From the NCBI RefSeq assembly GCF_002750855.1, contig NZ_NWUC01000009.1:1-64000 (forward strand): DNA of 64,000 bases, in the 5' to 3' direction. This document shows positions 48,966 through 59,913 of this stretch, piece after piece; positions within the stretch are counted from its first letter, which is position 1; the number at the start of each line of letters is the position of its first letter. The notes under the pieces were generated by a model. The model saw only the letters and a list, made by a program, of their open reading frames with translations, was not told the origin of the DNA and did not search any database. A program made the position numbers and the translations under genes. This DNA comes from Neopararhizobium haloflavum. Its GTDB lineage: Bacteria > Pseudomonadota > Alphaproteobacteria > Rhizobiales > Rhizobiaceae.

Positions 48966-49937
48966 ATGGTCACCGTCCTCGATACGATCGCAAGCGGCAC
49001 GGCGCGCGTGCGTCATCCGGAAAAGGCCCACCGGCCGGATACGGAGGTCGCCAGAAAGCCAGATTGGATCCGCGTCAAGGCGCCGACGTCCAAGGGCTAC
49101 CGCGAAACCCGCGAAATCGTTAAGTCGCACAAGCTCGTGACCGTCTGTGAGGAAGCAGGCTGTCCCAACATCGGTGAATGCTGGGACAAGAAACACGCCA
49201 CTTTCATGATCATGGGCGAGATTTGCACGCGCGCCTGTGCGTTCTGCAATGTCGCGACCGGTCTGCCCCATGCACTCGATCCCGACGAGCCGGAAAATGT
49301 CGGAAAGGCCGTCGCTCAAATGGGCCTGAACCATGTGGTCATCACATCGGTCGATCGCGACGATCTGGCAGATGGGGGCGCGCAGCACTTCGTCGAGGTG
49401 ATCGAGGCGATCAGACGCCTGGCCCCTGGAACAACGATCGAAATTCTCACACCGGATTTTCTGCGCAAGCCCGGCGCGCTCGAACAGGTGGTGGCTGCCA
49501 AGCCGGACGTCTTCAATCACAATCTGGAGACGGTTCCCTCCAACTATCTGACCGTCCGCCCAGGCGCCCGCTATTTCCATTCGATCCGCCTGCTGCAGCG
49601 CGTGAAGGAACTGGACCCGACGATCTTCACCAAATCGGGGATCATGGTCGGGCTCGGCGAAGAGCGAAACGAGGTCCTGCAGCTCATGGACGACCTTCGC
49701 ACCGCCGACATCGATTTCCTGACCATCGGTCAGTACCTTCAGCCGACCCGCAAGCATCACCGCGTCGTCAAGTTCGTCACGCCGGAAGAATTCAAGTCCT
49801 ACGAGACGGTCGCGTACACCAAGGGCTTCCTGATGGTTTCGGCCAGTCCGCTCACCCGTTCATCGCACCACGCCGGGGACGATTTCGCCAAATTGCGTCT
49901 GGCGAGGGAAAAGAAATTGAAGCAGCAGGGCGTCTGA
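48966..49937 (+). CDS. lipA: Lipoyl synthase
   Basis: A 323-residue radical-SAM enzyme inserting sulfur into octanoyl-lipoyl domains, including those of pdhB and pdhC just upstream. The auxiliary-cluster Cys set is in [13 protein letters not shown] and the radical-SAM triad in [33 protein letters not shown] and the C-terminal [14 protein letters not shown] (with the conserved Arg-Ser-Ser) are typical. GGGAG precedes the ATG at 48966. A functional match between this gene and the lipoylated PDH subunits is clear. Confidence 0.97.
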   Translation: MVTVLDTIASGTARVRHPEKAHRPDTEVARKPDWIRVKAPTSKGYRETREIVKSHKLVTVCEEAGCPNIGECWDKKHATFMIMGEICTRACAFCNVATGLPHALDPDEPENVGKAVAQMGLNHVVITSVDRDDLADGGAQHFVEVIEAIRRLAPGTTIEILTPDFLRKPGALEQVVAAKPDVFNHNLETVPSNYLTVRPGARYFHSIRLLQRVKELDPTIFTKSGIMVGLGEERNEVLQLMDDLRTADIDFLTIGQYLQPTRKHHRVVKFVTPEEFKSYETVAYTKGFLMVSASPLTRSSHHAGDDFAKLRLAREKKLKQQGV

Positions 49938-49943
49938 CCGGCA

Positions 49944-50423
49944 ATGCCTCAGTTTCAAACGACGCGCACCGCAGGCCATTCAGCAAGCGACATGTTCGCG
50001 CTCGTGGCCGATGTGGAGCGATATCCCGAGTTCGTTCCCTTGTGTGAATCGCTGTCCGTCCGCTCGCGCAAGGAGGGCGATGGGGGCAAGGCGCTGCTCG
50101 TTGCGGACATGACCGTCGGCTACAAGGCCATTCGCGAGACCTTCTCGACACAGGTGCTCTTGAAGCCAGAGGAAAACAGGATCAACGTGAAATACATCGA
50201 TGGTCCATTTCGCTACCTCGACAATCGATGGGAATTTGAGCCGGTAGGCCCGGCCGCGTGCAAGGTTCATTTTTTCATCGACTACGAATTTCGAAGCCGC
50301 ATGCTCGGGATGCTGATGGGCACGATGTTCGATCGTGCGTTTCGCACATTCGCCGAGGCTTTCGAGCGCCGTGCCGATGCGGTCTATGGCCGCTCGCAAT
50401 CCGCCAGTGGGGCTTCCTCCTGA
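49944..50423 (+). CDS. Coq10/RatA-type START-domain protein
   Basis: A 159-residue cytoplasmic protein of the polyketide cyclase/START fold: FALVADVERYPEFVPLCESLSV at the N-terminus and GPFRYLDNRWEFEP and DYEFRSRMLGMLMGTMFDRAFRTFAEAFERRAD at the C-terminus match Coq10. Coq10 proteins bind ubiquinone and support respiration. E. coli homologue RatA has been reported to block ribosome assembly and is annotated a toxin, but no antitoxin gene is adjacent here, so I treat it as a Coq10 homologue. It follows lipA by 6 bases. Confidence 0.88.
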   Translation: MPQFQTTRTAGHSASDMFALVADVERYPEFVPLCESLSVRSRKEGDGGKALLVADMTVGYKAIRETFSTQVLLKPEENRINVKYIDGPFRYLDNRWEFEPVGPAACKVHFFIDYEFRSRMLGMLMGTMFDRAFRTFAEAFERRADAVYGRSQSASGASS

Positions 50424-50921
50424 TCAGTCGCCGTCCATCGCCGCCAGAAAGGCCTTGAGCGCCGCACCAACGGTCTGCCGCCGGATTGCGTCACGGCCGA
50501 TATCGCCGAATTGGTGATCGACCACATGGGTCTTGCCGTCCAGTTCGGATACAGCCAGATACACAAGTCCGACCGGCTTTTCAGGCGAACCGCCGCCTGG
50601 GCCAGCTATTCCCGTCACCGAGACGGCGATGTCGGCGGAAGAGTTCGACAAGGCGCCGAATGCCATCTCCTGGGCTGTCTGGCTGGAGACGGCGCCGTGC
50701 CGTCCCAAGGTTTCGCTCTTCACGTCGAGCATCTGTTTCTTGGCATCGTTGGAGTAGGTGACGAAACCGCGATCGAAGATATCGGAAGCACCTGCGATAT
50801 CCGTGATCGCGGCGGCGATCATGCCGCCGGTGCACGATTCGGCCGTTGCGAGGACCACCTTGCGTTCCCTGGCGCGCTTGACGACGTCCTCTGCCAGAGC
50901 TTGAATGTCGGCATCATTCAT
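50424..50921 (-). CDS. CinA C-terminal domain protein (nicotinamide-nucleotide amidase)
   Basis: A 165-residue protein made only of the CinA C-terminal domain. [24 protein letters not shown] is the catalytic region (the Ser and Gly-Gly of the amidase), and [23 protein letters not shown] the second family motif. The stand-alone domain (PncC type) deamidates NMN in the NAD cycle. It overlaps ispDF by 4 bases (ATGA) and shares its direction. Confidence 0.9.
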   Translation of the reverse strand: MNDADIQALAEDVVKRARERKVVLATAESCTGGMIAAAITDIAGASDIFDRGFVTYSNDAKKQMLDVKSETLGRHGAVSSQTAQEMAFGALSNSSADIAVSVTGIAGPGGGSPEKPVGLVYLAVSELDGKTHVVDHQFGDIGRDAIRRQTVGAALKAFLAAMDGD

Positions 50922-52144
50922 CTGTCGATCTCCGAATAGACCACTGTTGCCGTTGCGATGGCGGCGATCCCTTCCTCGCGCCCTACGAACCCGATCCTTT
51001 CATTCGTGGTCGCCTTGACCGAGCAGCGGGCTAGCGAAATCTGAAGATCCCGTGCCATCGCCGCACGCATGGCCGAACGGTGCGGACCGATGCGCGGCGC
51101 TTCGCAGATAAGGGTGACGTCGGCGTTCATGATCGTGCCGCCTGCCTTGGTGACGATATCACGGGCGCTGCTGAGAAATATGCGAGAGGCGGCGCCGCGC
51201 CATTTTTCATCGGTGGGTGGAAAGTGGTCGCCGATGTCGCCGGCGCCACACGTCGCCAAGAGCGCATCCGTCAGGGCATGATAGCCGACGTCGGCGTCGG
51301 AGTGGCCGGATAACGTCTTGTCGTGATCGATGGCGACCCCGCAAAGCGTCACCTGGCTGCCCGGAACGAGCGCATGCACGTCATATCCATTGCCGGTTCG
51401 AACGTCAGGCAGGACGGGTTTTTCCATGCCATTCAAACGATGCATCTTGCGATCGGCGATCGCGAGGTCCTCGCGCAGCGTGATCTTGAGATTGTCAGTT
51501 GAGCCATCGACAATCCGCACGACCATGTCCGCCCATTCGGCGATGGAGGCATCGTCCGTGAAGCCATCGTCCGCCGATACAGCGGCGCGCCTGTGTGCCT
51601 CGAGGATCGGGGCGAACGCGAAGCCCTGCGGCGTCTGTGCCGCATAGAGATTTTCGCGCGAAACGGTCCTGATCACACGGCGTCCGATGGTCGCCGCCTT
51701 CAGCGTGTCGTTGACGGCCTGAGCAGGCAGGATCGCGTCGCCGCCATCTCGAAGGCCCATCAGCACGCGGTCGATCATGGCAACGTCGACAAATGGGCGT
51801 ACGCCATCGTGAATGAGGACGTGACTGGGCGCATGCGCCGCGAGCGCTTCCAGGCCACGGCGCACCGACATCTGGCGTGTGCGGTCACCGAAAACGGTCC
51901 GAAACCGATCTGAAACGGGCAAGCGTGCGACAGCCGTCGCGAACAACGCCTCATCATCCGGATGGATGACGACGACGATCGGTCCGATCGCGGGATGAGA
52001 CGCGAACCGCTCGAGCGTCCAGCTGAGCACCGGACGCCCCGCGACATCGCGATACTGCTTCGGACCATTTCCTGGATCGCCGGCCCGTTCTCCGCGACCA
52101 GCCGCGACGATGACCGCGCCGACGCTCTTCATCTCCAAAGCCAT
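50918..52144 (-). CDS. ispDF: Bifunctional IspD/IspF (MEP isoprenoid pathway)
   Basis: A 408-residue fusion. Residues 1-230 are IspD (CDP-ME synthase): [13 protein letters not shown] nucleotide loop, [12 protein letters not shown], and AVNDTLK. Residues from about 250 on are IspF (MECDP synthase): [11 protein letters not shown] with the metal Asp/His, [28 protein letters not shown], and [16 protein letters not shown]. The fusion is standard in alphaproteobacteria. IspE is not in the window. The start is the ATG at 52144; a longer frame reaches 52366 but is not supported. Confidence 0.93.
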   Translation of the reverse strand: MALEMKSVGAVIVAAGRGERAGDPGNGPKQYRDVAGRPVLSWTLERFASHPAIGPIVVVIHPDDEALFATAVARLPVSDRFRTVFGDRTRQMSVRRGLEALAAHAPSHVLIHDGVRPFVDVAMIDRVLMGLRDGGDAILPAQAVNDTLKAATIGRRVIRTVSRENLYAAQTPQGFAFAPILEAHRRAAVSADDGFTDDASIAEWADMVVRIVDGSTDNLKITLREDLAIADRKMHRLNGMEKPVLPDVRTGNGYDVHALVPGSQVTLCGVAIDHDKTLSGHSDADVGYHALTDALLATCGAGDIGDHFPPTDEKWRGAASRIFLSSARDIVTKAGGTIMNADVTLICEAPRIGPHRSAMRAAMARDLQISLARCSVKATTNERIGFVGREEGIAAIATATVVYSEIDR

Positions 52145-52377
52145 CGCGTGAAACCGCCTTTCTCCTGACGCATTGCGACGCTCTAAGCGCGCTTCTGAAT
52201 TTGCCATTCCATCGTCTAGTGCCTTTCCCTGGCAGGCGAAAGAGCTTCCCGCACCGCTGGGCAACTGTCGGCGGGTGTGCTGCGCCAATGCGCGAACGCC
52301 GAATGCCGCGTCACACGAAAATTCTGGCGCTAACGCCAATTGCCCCTTGGCAAGACCGGCTATCATGGCTAAAAAAC

Positions 52378-52398
52378 AGGCACGATCGAAAGGTGCCT
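52378..52398 (+). promoter_or_regulatory. Hairpin overlapping the dusB ribosome-binding region
   Basis: AGGCAC and GTGCCT are perfect 6-bp arms with a 9-base spacer, 8 bases ahead of the dusB ATG. The AAAGG part of the loop and right arm is the only Shine-Dalgarno candidate, so folding would partly hide it. Confidence 0.4.
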
Positions 52399-52405
52399 TT
52401 CACAG

Positions 52406-53407
52406 ATGCATTCCACGTTGACGGATCTTTCCCGGCCTTTGCGCGTAGGCGGGGTAACACTGCCCAATCGTGTCGCGCTGGCACCCATGTCAGGCGTCAG
52501 CGATCTGCCATTTCGGCAACTTGCGCACCGGTTCGGGGCGGGAATGGTCGTGACGGAAATGATCGCCAGTCGCGAGCTCGTCGGTAGTTCGGCCGATTCG
52601 GTCCGCCGGATGCGCCGTGACGCCGGTTTCGTGCATATCGTGCAGTTGGCTGGCCGCGAAGCCGGATGGATGGCCGAGGCAGCGCGCATTGCGGAAGGTG
52701 AGGGCGCCGACATCGTCGACATCAACATGGGCTGCCCCGCCAAGAGGGTGACCGGCGGCTATTCCGGTTCGGCGCTGATGCGCGATCCGGATCACGCGCT
52801 TGGCCTGGTCGAGGCGACGGTCGGGGCAGTAGACATACCGGTGACGTTGAAGATGCGTCTCGGGTGGGACGACAATTCGATCAATGCGCCCATGATCGCG
52901 GCGCGGGCGGAGAATGCCGGTGTCGCGCTCGTGACCGTCCACGGCCGCACGCGCTGCCAATTCTACGAAGGGCGCGCCGACTGGCACGCGATCCGTGCCG
53001 TCAAGGACGTCCTCTCCGTACCTTTGGTCGCCAATGGGGACATCGAAAGCATCGCCGACTGTCGTGCGATCGTCGAGGCATCTGGGGCCGATGCCGTCAT
53101 GGTCGGGCGTGCTGCGCAGGGCCGTCCATGGCTACCCGGCGCTCTCGCGGGATCGACGAACCATCCGACGCAGCCGGCCGCCATTCTTTCGATTGTTCTG
53201 GAACACTACGACATGATCCTCTCCCATTACGGCGCGGCGTTGGGCGTGCGGCAAGCGCGCAAGCATCTGGCGGCCTATATGGCTCTGCACGCGCCGGTGG
53301 CTCCTGAAGCGCTGAGGCGCAAGGTGATGACGTCACCGGATGCCGGTGCGGTTTCGGAGGCTCTGCAGAGCATCTTCAACGACTACGCAATGCCAGAGGC
53401 CGCATAG
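52406..53407 (+). CDS. dusB: tRNA-dihydrouridine synthase B (NifR3-like)
   Basis: A 333-residue FMN enzyme reducing uridine 17 (or nearby) in tRNA D-loops. N-terminal [30 protein letters not shown], catalytic Cys110 in [53 protein letters not shown] and [11 protein letters not shown] are all present. It was first called nifR3 and precedes ntrBC in rhizobia and Rhodobacter. It overlaps ntrB by one base (TAGTG). Confidence 0.95.
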   Translation: MHSTLTDLSRPLRVGGVTLPNRVALAPMSGVSDLPFRQLAHRFGAGMVVTEMIASRELVGSSADSVRRMRRDAGFVHIVQLAGREAGWMAEAARIAEGEGADIVDINMGCPAKRVTGGYSGSALMRDPDHALGLVEATVGAVDIPVTLKMRLGWDDNSINAPMIAARAENAGVALVTVHGRTRCQFYEGRADWHAIRAVKDVLSVPLVANGDIESIADCRAIVEASGADAVMVGRAAQGRPWLPGALAGSTNHPTQPAAILSIVLEHYDMILSHYGAALGVRQARKHLAAYMALHAPVAPEALRRKVMTSPDAGAVSEALQSIFNDYAMPEAA

Positions 53408-54579
53408 TGGCAATCGATGTCAAACAACGTGCATCTGGGACAGCGGCCTTGCCGGCCGGCGGCCTGACGATCACCGCGAATGTGCTGAACACCATCCAGC
53501 ACCCGGTCATCATGGTCGACAAGAACGGCTTCATCGCCTACGCGAACTGGGCTGCCGAGACGTTTTTCGGCGTCAGCGCTGACATGCTGCTGCGTCATAC
53601 CATCGATCAGTACATACCTTTCGGCAGCCCGCTTCTGTCGCTGATCGATCATGTCCGCGAACGCAGCGGTCCGATCAACGAATACAAGGTCGATCTCAGC
53701 TCACCCAAGCTGGGTACCGACAAGCTCGTCGATCTTTACGTGGCGCCTGTCGCCGGCGACGCGGATCATGATGATGCGGTCGTCGTCGTCTTCCAGATCC
53801 GCACCATGGCGGACAAGATCGATCGACAGTTGACGCACCGCGCCGCTGCCCGTTCCGTCACCGGGCTCGCCTCGATGCTGGCGCACGAGATCAAGAATCC
53901 GCTGTCCGGCATCCGCGGCGCGGCGCAACTCCTCGAAAGTTCCGTGAACGACGAGGATCGCGCGTTGACGCAGCTGATCCGGGATGAGACGGACCGTATC
54001 GTTTCACTGGTCGATCGCATGGAGGTTTTCTCCGACGAGCGACCGGTCGATCGTCAGCCGGTGAACATCCATTCGGTGCTTGATCACGTCAAGGCCGTAG
54101 CACGGGCGGGGTTCGCGCGGGATGTGCGGATTGCCGAGAGCTACGATCCTTCGTTGCCCTATGTGTTCGCCAATCGCGATCAGCTCGTCCAGGTGTTTCT
54201 GAATCTGGTGAAAAACGCCTGCGAGGCGATCGGTGATGCGCCGGACGGGGAGATTCAACTGACCACCGCGTTCAGGCCCGGCATCCGCCTTTCTGTGCCC
54301 GGCTCCCGCGAAAAGGTGTCGCTGCCGCTCGAATTCTGCGTCCACGACAACGGCCCTGGCGTGCCGGACGATCTTCTGCCGCATCTTTTCGACCCGTTCA
54401 TCACCACGAAGACGAACGGCTCGGGCCTTGGGCTGGCGCTGGTGGCAAAGATCGTCGGAGCCCATGGCGGCATCGTCGAATGCGAGCGGCAGAGCCGCCG
54501 GACCACATTCCGTATCCTCATGCCGATGTCCAAGGAAACCGACTTCTGGCCAGACGACGGGACCGCGAAAAGCCGATGA
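53407..54579 (+). CDS. ntrB: Nitrogen regulation sensor kinase NtrB
   Basis: A 390-residue soluble histidine kinase/phosphatase that sets NtrC phosphorylation under PII control. An N-terminal PAS domain ([24 protein letters not shown], about 35-60) precedes the HisKA domain with His160 in [20 protein letters not shown] and the ATPase domain ([53 protein letters not shown]). It starts at GTG overlapping the dusB stop and ends with an ATGA overlap on ntrC. Confidence 0.95.
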   Translation: MAIDVKQRASGTAALPAGGLTITANVLNTIQHPVIMVDKNGFIAYANWAAETFFGVSADMLLRHTIDQYIPFGSPLLSLIDHVRERSGPINEYKVDLSSPKLGTDKLVDLYVAPVAGDADHDDAVVVVFQIRTMADKIDRQLTHRAAARSVTGLASMLAHEIKNPLSGIRGAAQLLESSVNDEDRALTQLIRDETDRIVSLVDRMEVFSDERPVDRQPVNIHSVLDHVKAVARAGFARDVRIAESYDPSLPYVFANRDQLVQVFLNLVKNACEAIGDAPDGEIQLTTAFRPGIRLSVPGSREKVSLPLEFCVHDNGPGVPDDLLPHLFDPFITTKTNGSGLGLALVAKIVGAHGGIVECERQSRRTTFRILMPMSKETDFWPDDGTAKSR

Positions 54580-56030
54580 AATCTGCAACCATTCTCGTCG
54601 CCGACGATGACGCCGCCATCCGCACCGTGCTCAATCAGGCGCTGACCCGTGCGGGCTACGATGTGAGAATCACATCCAATGCCTCGACGCTTTGGCGCTG
54701 GATTGCCGCTGGCGACGGCGATCTCGTGATCACCGACGTGGTCATGCCCGACGAGAATGCGTTCGATCTGTTGCCGCGTGTCAAGAAGGCGCGGCCGGAC
54801 CTGCCGGTACTGGTCATGAGTGCGCAGAACACGTTCATGACCGCCATCAAGGCCTCCGAAAAGGGCGCCTACGACTATCTGCCCAAGCCATTCGATCTGA
54901 CCGAGATGATCGGAATCATCGGCCGGGCTTTGTCCGAGCCGAAGCGCAAGGCGGCCACGGCCGAACCGGACCAGCATGAAAGCATGCCCCTGGTCGGCCG
55001 CTCCGCTGCCATGCAGGAGATCTACCGTGTCCTGGCGCGGCTGATGCAGACCGATCTCACCTTGATGATCACCGGCGAGTCGGGCACCGGCAAGGAGCTG
55101 GTCGCGCGGGCGCTTCACGACTACGGCAAGCGTCGCAACGGACCATTCGTCGCCATCAATATGGCGGCCATTCCCCGCGATCTGATCGAGTCGGAACTGT
55201 TCGGGCATGAGAAAGGCGCCTTCACCGGAGCGCACCACCGCTCGACGGGACGTTTCGAGCAGGCGGAGGGCGGCACGCTCTTTCTCGATGAAATCGGCGA
55301 CATGCCGATGGAGGCGCAAACCCGCCTGCTGCGTGTCCTGCAGCAGGGTGAATATACGACCGTCGGCGGGCGGACGCCGATCAAGACCGATGTCCGTATC
55401 GTCGCGGCGACCAACAAGGACCTGAAGACCTCCATCAATCAGGGTCTTTTTCGCGAAGATCTCTACTATCGCTTGAACGTGGTGCCGCTTCGCCTGCCAC
55501 CCTTGCGCGATCGTGCCGAAGACGTGCCGGATCTTGTTCGCCATTTCGTCCAGCAAGGAGAAAAGGAAGGGCTGGACGTCAAGCGCTTCGACGGCGACGC
55601 ACTGGAGATGCTGAAGGTCTATGCCTGGCCCGGCAACGTGCGCGAACTTGAGAATGTCGTGCGACGGCTGACTGCGCTCTATCCGCAGGAAGTCATCACG
55701 CGCGAGATCATCGAGAACGAATTGCGCACCGAAGCACCGGCCAGCGTGCTGGATCGCGGCGAGGGGCTGTCCGGTCCCCTGAGCATTGCGCAAGCCGTCG
55801 AGGAGAACATGCGAACCTATTTCTCCCAGTTCGGCGACGATCTGCCTCCGCCTGGGCTTTACCACAGGGTGCTGCACGAGATGGAGCATCCGCTGATTCT
55901 GGCGGCCCTGACCGCGACGCGCGGCAACCAGATCCGCGCAGCCGAACTCCTGGGTCTCAATCGCAATACCCTTCGCAAGAAAATTCGCGAACTCGGCGTC
56001 TCGGTCTATCGCAGTCAGCGCTCGGCTTGA
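54576..56030 (+). CDS. ntrC: Nitrogen regulation response regulator NtrC
   Basis: A 484-residue sigma-54 activator. The receiver domain has phosphoacceptor Asp54 in [10 protein letters not shown]; the AAA+ domain has Walker A GESGTGKE, the sigma-54 contact loop [10 protein letters not shown] (GAFTGA intact) and Walker [10 protein letters not shown]; the Fis-type HTH at the C-terminus reads [25 protein letters not shown]. Phosphorylated by NtrB when nitrogen is limiting, it activates glutamine synthetase and uptake genes, plausibly including aap far upstream. ATGA overlap with ntrB implies coupling. Confidence 0.96.
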   Translation: MKSATILVADDDAAIRTVLNQALTRAGYDVRITSNASTLWRWIAAGDGDLVITDVVMPDENAFDLLPRVKKARPDLPVLVMSAQNTFMTAIKASEKGAYDYLPKPFDLTEMIGIIGRALSEPKRKAATAEPDQHESMPLVGRSAAMQEIYRVLARLMQTDLTLMITGESGTGKELVARALHDYGKRRNGPFVAINMAAIPRDLIESELFGHEKGAFTGAHHRSTGRFEQAEGGTLFLDEIGDMPMEAQTRLLRVLQQGEYTTVGGRTPIKTDVRIVAATNKDLKTSINQGLFREDLYYRLNVVPLRLPPLRDRAEDVPDLVRHFVQQGEKEGLDVKRFDGDALEMLKVYAWPGNVRELENVVRRLTALYPQEVITREIIENELRTEAPASVLDRGEGLSGPLSIAQAVEENMRTYFSQFGDDLPPPGLYHRVLHEMEHPLILAALTATRGNQIRAAELLGLNRNTLRKKIRELGVSVYRSQRSA

Positions 56031-56130
56031 CGCCGTTTCCCGAATAGTTGCACTTTCGCCACAAATCGTTGCTCTATGGCAACGTCGTACGGTCGATAGG
56101 GCCGTGATTCTTCAATGACTGCGGCGGGGC

Positions 56131-58410
56131 ATGGCGATCAGCGAGACATTGCCAAATCAAATCCGTTCCGGGGCGACCCTGCCGGGGGGCGCATCCAGGG
56201 AACAGCGCAAACTCTGGGCATTGCCGGGCGTAATTCTCGTCATCGCCGCCCTGATCAGCGCGGTGGTGTCCTTCGTGGTCCTGATGGGCCTTACGCCGAT
56301 CCCGCCGGAAAACGAAGTCGTGATGACGGCGGTGGTCGTCAATCTGGGCTTCGTGCTGTGCCTTCTCGGGCTGATCGGCTACGAGGTCCGCCGAGTCTTG
56401 ATTGCAAGACGGCGCGGCAAGGCGGCGGCGCGCCTTCATGTGCGCATTATCGGGCTCTTCTCCATCGTCGCGATCGTGCCCGCAATCCTGGTCGCGATCG
56501 TCGCCAGCATCACGCTGGACATCGGCCTCGACCGATGGTTCTCGATGCGGACACAGGCGATCGTCAATTCCTCGCTGGACGTGGCCGAGGCCTACGTCAT
56601 GGAGAACGCCCGCTATCTTCAGGGCCAGACCGTGTCGATGGCAAACGACCTCGACAATGCACGCTCCCTCTACAACCTGGACCGCAGCGGGTTCGAACTG
56701 TTGCTGACCCGACAGGCAACGGGCAGGGGGCTGCTTGGCGCATTCCTCGTGCGACCTGACGGCTCGTTGATCATGGAGGCCGATATCGATGTCGAACGGC
56801 CGCTGCCTGCCATTCCCCAGGATGCGTTGGAGGCTGCCGGAGACGGCCGTCCAACACTCATTCCGCCGGGCGTTACGAACCTCGTCGGAGCGGTCCTGGA
56901 ACTGCAGGACATACCCGAGGCGTATCTTTATACGATCCGTGCGGTGGATCCCGACGTCATTCAGTCCATGCGTTTGATGGAGGAGAACACCGCGGAATAT
57001 CAAACGCTCGAAGCCAATCGCGCGCCGCTGCAATTGGCGTTCGGCATTCTCTATCTCGGCTTCGCGCTGATCGTTCTCCTCGCCGCGATCTGGACCGCGA
57101 TCGCCGTTGCCGACCGCATCGTCAGACCGATCCGCCTTCTCATTGGCGCCGCCGATGATGTGACTGCAGGGGATTTTTCCGTCAGCGTGCCGGTGCGGGG
57201 CTCCGACGGAGACGTGGCGCATCTTTCTCAGACCTTCAACAACATGGTGGTGCAGATCCGTACGCAACGCGACGAGATACTGACTGCCAAGGACGAGATG
57301 GACGAGCGGCGGCGCTTCACCGAGGCCGTGCTGTCAGGCGTCTCGGCCGGCGTCATGAGCGTCGAGCGCGATGGCCGGATCTCGATCAGCAACAGCTCAG
57401 CAGAGATCATGCTCGACGTGGATCCCGGCGCCCTTGTCGGCCATCGTCTCGCCGAGGTGTCGCCCGAGATCGATGCCGTTATGGCGCAGGCAGTCGCGCG
57501 TGCAAGGCCGGAAACGCGCCAGCAGGTCACCGTGATAAGGGCAGGCAAGGAGCGCACACTTAACGTCCAGGTGACGCGGGAAGAATCCTACGAGGAGCAT
57601 GAATCCTACGTCGTCACGCTCGATGACATCACCGATCTCGTGATCGCCCAACGCTCGACCGCATGGGCGGACGTCGCGCGACGCATCGCGCACGAGATCA
57701 AGAATCCGCTGACGCCGATTCAGCTCTCCGCAGAGCGGATTCGTCGCCGGTACGGCAAGCAGATCGATCAGGACGATCGGACCATCTTCGACCAGTGCAC
57801 TGATACGATCGTTCGGCAGGTCGAGGATATCGGCAAGATGGTCGACGAATTCTCCGCCTTCGCACGCATGCCGAAGCCGACCAAGGAGCGGCAGGATCTG
57901 CGCGCAATCGTCAAGGATGCCGTCTTCCTTCGGGAGGTGAGCCGCAACGACATCGCCTTTACCCAGGACCTTGGTGACGAGCCGATGGACGGCATGTATG
58001 ACGGGCGCATGCTTGGCCAGGCCTTTGCAAACCTGATCAAGAATGCGACCGAGGCGATCGATGCGGTGCCGCCTGATGCCGTGCGCGACGGCAAGCGCAT
58101 CGCCGTCAGGGCGAGCCGGGAAGGGGACATGACCATCGTCGACATCATCGACAATGGACGCGGCCTGCCGACAGAAAACCGCAACCGCATTCTCGAGCCT
58201 TACATCACCATGCGTGAGAAAGGCACCGGACTTGGTCTCGCGATCGTCAAGAAGATTGTCGAGGATCACCATGGTTCGCTGGAGCTACACGACGCCCCAC
58301 AGGATTTCGATGCGCATGGGGGCGCGATGGTTCGCGTGAAGTTGCGCCCCGAAGGTCTTGAGGGCGAAGCAGAAATTAAAATGCCTGAGGAGGCCGACAA
58401 TGGCGTCTGA
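56131..58410 (+). CDS. ntrY: Nitrogen/redox regulation sensor kinase NtrY
   Basis: A 759-residue membrane kinase. Three helices cluster at about 25-115 (including ILVIAALISAVVSFVVLMGL and FSIVAIVPAILVAIVASITL), then a periplasmic loop of about 160 residues, then a fourth helix (AFGILYLGFALIVLLAAIW, about 298-320). It continues with a HAMP linker, a PAS domain (MSVERDGRISISNSSAEIML), His521 in [21 protein letters not shown], and an ATPase domain (NLIKNATEAID, GTGLGLAIVKKI). NtrY senses nitrogen or oxygen/redox state and partners NtrX. Confidence 0.95.
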   Translation: MAISETLPNQIRSGATLPGGASREQRKLWALPGVILVIAALISAVVSFVVLMGLTPIPPENEVVMTAVVVNLGFVLCLLGLIGYEVRRVLIARRRGKAAARLHVRIIGLFSIVAIVPAILVAIVASITLDIGLDRWFSMRTQAIVNSSLDVAEAYVMENARYLQGQTVSMANDLDNARSLYNLDRSGFELLLTRQATGRGLLGAFLVRPDGSLIMEADIDVERPLPAIPQDALEAAGDGRPTLIPPGVTNLVGAVLELQDIPEAYLYTIRAVDPDVIQSMRLMEENTAEYQTLEANRAPLQLAFGILYLGFALIVLLAAIWTAIAVADRIVRPIRLLIGAADDVTAGDFSVSVPVRGSDGDVAHLSQTFNNMVVQIRTQRDEILTAKDEMDERRRFTEAVLSGVSAGVMSVERDGRISISNSSAEIMLDVDPGALVGHRLAEVSPEIDAVMAQAVARARPETRQQVTVIRAGKERTLNVQVTREESYEEHESYVVTLDDITDLVIAQRSTAWADVARRIAHEIKNPLTPIQLSAERIRRRYGKQIDQDDRTIFDQCTDTIVRQVEDIGKMVDEFSAFARMPKPTKERQDLRAIVKDAVFLREVSRNDIAFTQDLGDEPMDGMYDGRMLGQAFANLIKNATEAIDAVPPDAVRDGKRIAVRASREGDMTIVDIIDNGRGLPTENRNRILEPYITMREKGTGLGLAIVKKIVEDHHGSLELHDAPQDFDAHGGAMVRVKLRPEGLEGEAEIKMPEEADNGV

Positions 58411-59764
58411 TATTCTTGTGGTCGATGATGAAGAAGATATCCGGGAGCTCGTCGCGGGGATCTTGTCCGACGAAGGCCATGAAACTCGTACCGCCTTCGA
58501 CAGCGACAGCGCCCTGCAGGCCATCACGGATCGCGTGCCGCGCCTCGTCTTTCTCGACATCTGGCTTCAGGGAAGCCGTCTCGACGGGCTCGCTCTGCTG
58601 GACGAGATCAAGCAGCGCTATCCGGATCTGCCCGTCGTCATGATATCGGGGCACGGCAACATCGAGACGGCGGTTTCGGCAATCAAGCGCGGCGCCTATG
58701 ATTTCATCGAGAAGCCGTTCAAAACCGATCGCCTGATTCTGGTGGCGGAGCGGGCGCTCGAGACATCCAAGCTGAAGCGCGAGGTCAGCGAACTGAAGCG
58801 CCGGTCTGGTGATCCAGCGGAACTGATCGGTACATCGATCGCGATATCGCAGCTCAAAGGCACCATCGAAAAGGTCGCGCCGACCAACAGCCGTATCATG
58901 ATCCTCGGTCCTTCGGGCAGCGGCAAGGAACTGGTGGCGCGCCTCATTCACAAGAGTTCCTCGCGGGCCGCGGGCCCCTTCGTCGCCATGAACGCGGCGG
59001 CGATTACGCCGGAGCGAATGGAAATCGCGCTGTTCGGCACGGAAAACAACAATGGCCATGAGCGCAAGGTCGGTGCGCTGGAAGAGGCGCATGGCGGCAT
59101 CCTTTATCTCGACGAGATAGCGGACATGCCGCGCGAGACGCAGAACAAGATATTGCGCGTTCTGGTCGATCAGCAATTCGAGCGGGTGGGTGGCTCCAAG
59201 CGGGTCAAGGTGGATGTCCGGATCATCTCCTCCACCGCCTGCAACCTCGAGGACCTCATCGCCGAAGGGCGTTTCCGGCAGGATCTTTATCATCGCCTGG
59301 CCGTTGTGCCTGTCAAAGTGCCTTCGCTCGCCGAGCGGCGTGAGGACATTCCGTTCCTGGTCGACATATTCATGCGCCAGATGGCCGAGCAGGCCGGGAT
59401 CCGTCCTCGTCCGGTGGCCGATGATGCGATGGCGGTTCTCCAGGCACATGACTGGCCCGGAAATATCCGGCAACTCCGCAACAACATCGAACGACTTATG
59501 ATTCTCGCGCGCAACGACGGGACCGACAAGCCGGTGTCTGCCGATATGCTTCCGACCGAGATCGGCGACATGCTGCCCAAGACGCCTAGCCGTGGCGACA
59601 GCCACATCATGACGCTTCCGCTGCGCGAGGCCCGTGAGATGTTCGAGCGGGACTACCTCATCGCTCAGATCAACCGGTTCGGCGGCAACATCTCGCGCAC
59701 CTCGGAATTCGTGGGCATGGAGCGGTCGGCGCTGCATCGCAAGCTCAAGTCGCTTGGCGTTTGA
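58400..59764 (+). CDS. ntrX: Response regulator NtrX
   Basis: A 454-residue NtrC-family regulator. Receiver Asp53 lies in VFLDIWLQGSRLDG; the AAA+ domain has Walker [13 protein letters not shown] and Walker B GILYLDEIADMP, but where NtrC carries GAFTGA it reads ALFGTENNNGHERKVGAL, so the sigma-54 contact motif is absent. The C-terminal Fis-type HTH (GGNISRTSEFVGMERSALHRKLKSLGV) is intact. Alphaproteobacterial NtrX commonly works without sigma-54. It overlaps ntrY by 11 bases. Confidence 0.95.
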   Translation: MASDILVVDDEEDIRELVAGILSDEGHETRTAFDSDSALQAITDRVPRLVFLDIWLQGSRLDGLALLDEIKQRYPDLPVVMISGHGNIETAVSAIKRGAYDFIEKPFKTDRLILVAERALETSKLKREVSELKRRSGDPAELIGTSIAISQLKGTIEKVAPTNSRIMILGPSGSGKELVARLIHKSSSRAAGPFVAMNAAAITPERMEIALFGTENNNGHERKVGALEEAHGGILYLDEIADMPRETQNKILRVLVDQQFERVGGSKRVKVDVRIISSTACNLEDLIAEGRFRQDLYHRLAVVPVKVPSLAERREDIPFLVDIFMRQMAEQAGIRPRPVADDAMAVLQAHDWPGNIRQLRNNIERLMILARNDGTDKPVSADMLPTEIGDMLPKTPSRGDSHIMTLPLREAREMFERDYLIAQINRFGGNISRTSEFVGMERSALHRKLKSLGV

Positions 59765-59913
59765 ACGAGCGCTCATCCGTCTCGAACTGCCACTTGCGCC
59801 GAGGCGTCCCGCTCTGCGTTCTGTTGCGTTCGAAACGCTCTAGCCGAGCACGCAGTGGAACACTATGCTGCCGCCCGATCCGCAATCGTTGGCGGCAAGG
59901 CACGTAGGACGGC

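Noticed and set aside
49944-50423. Toxin-antitoxin module
   Set aside because: Only the RatA-like name suggests it; no antitoxin partner is present and neighbours are housekeeping genes.
54255-55889. 544-residue minus-strand frame opposite ntrB/ntrC
   Set aside because: Antisense to conserved two-component genes; no start signal or recognisable motif.
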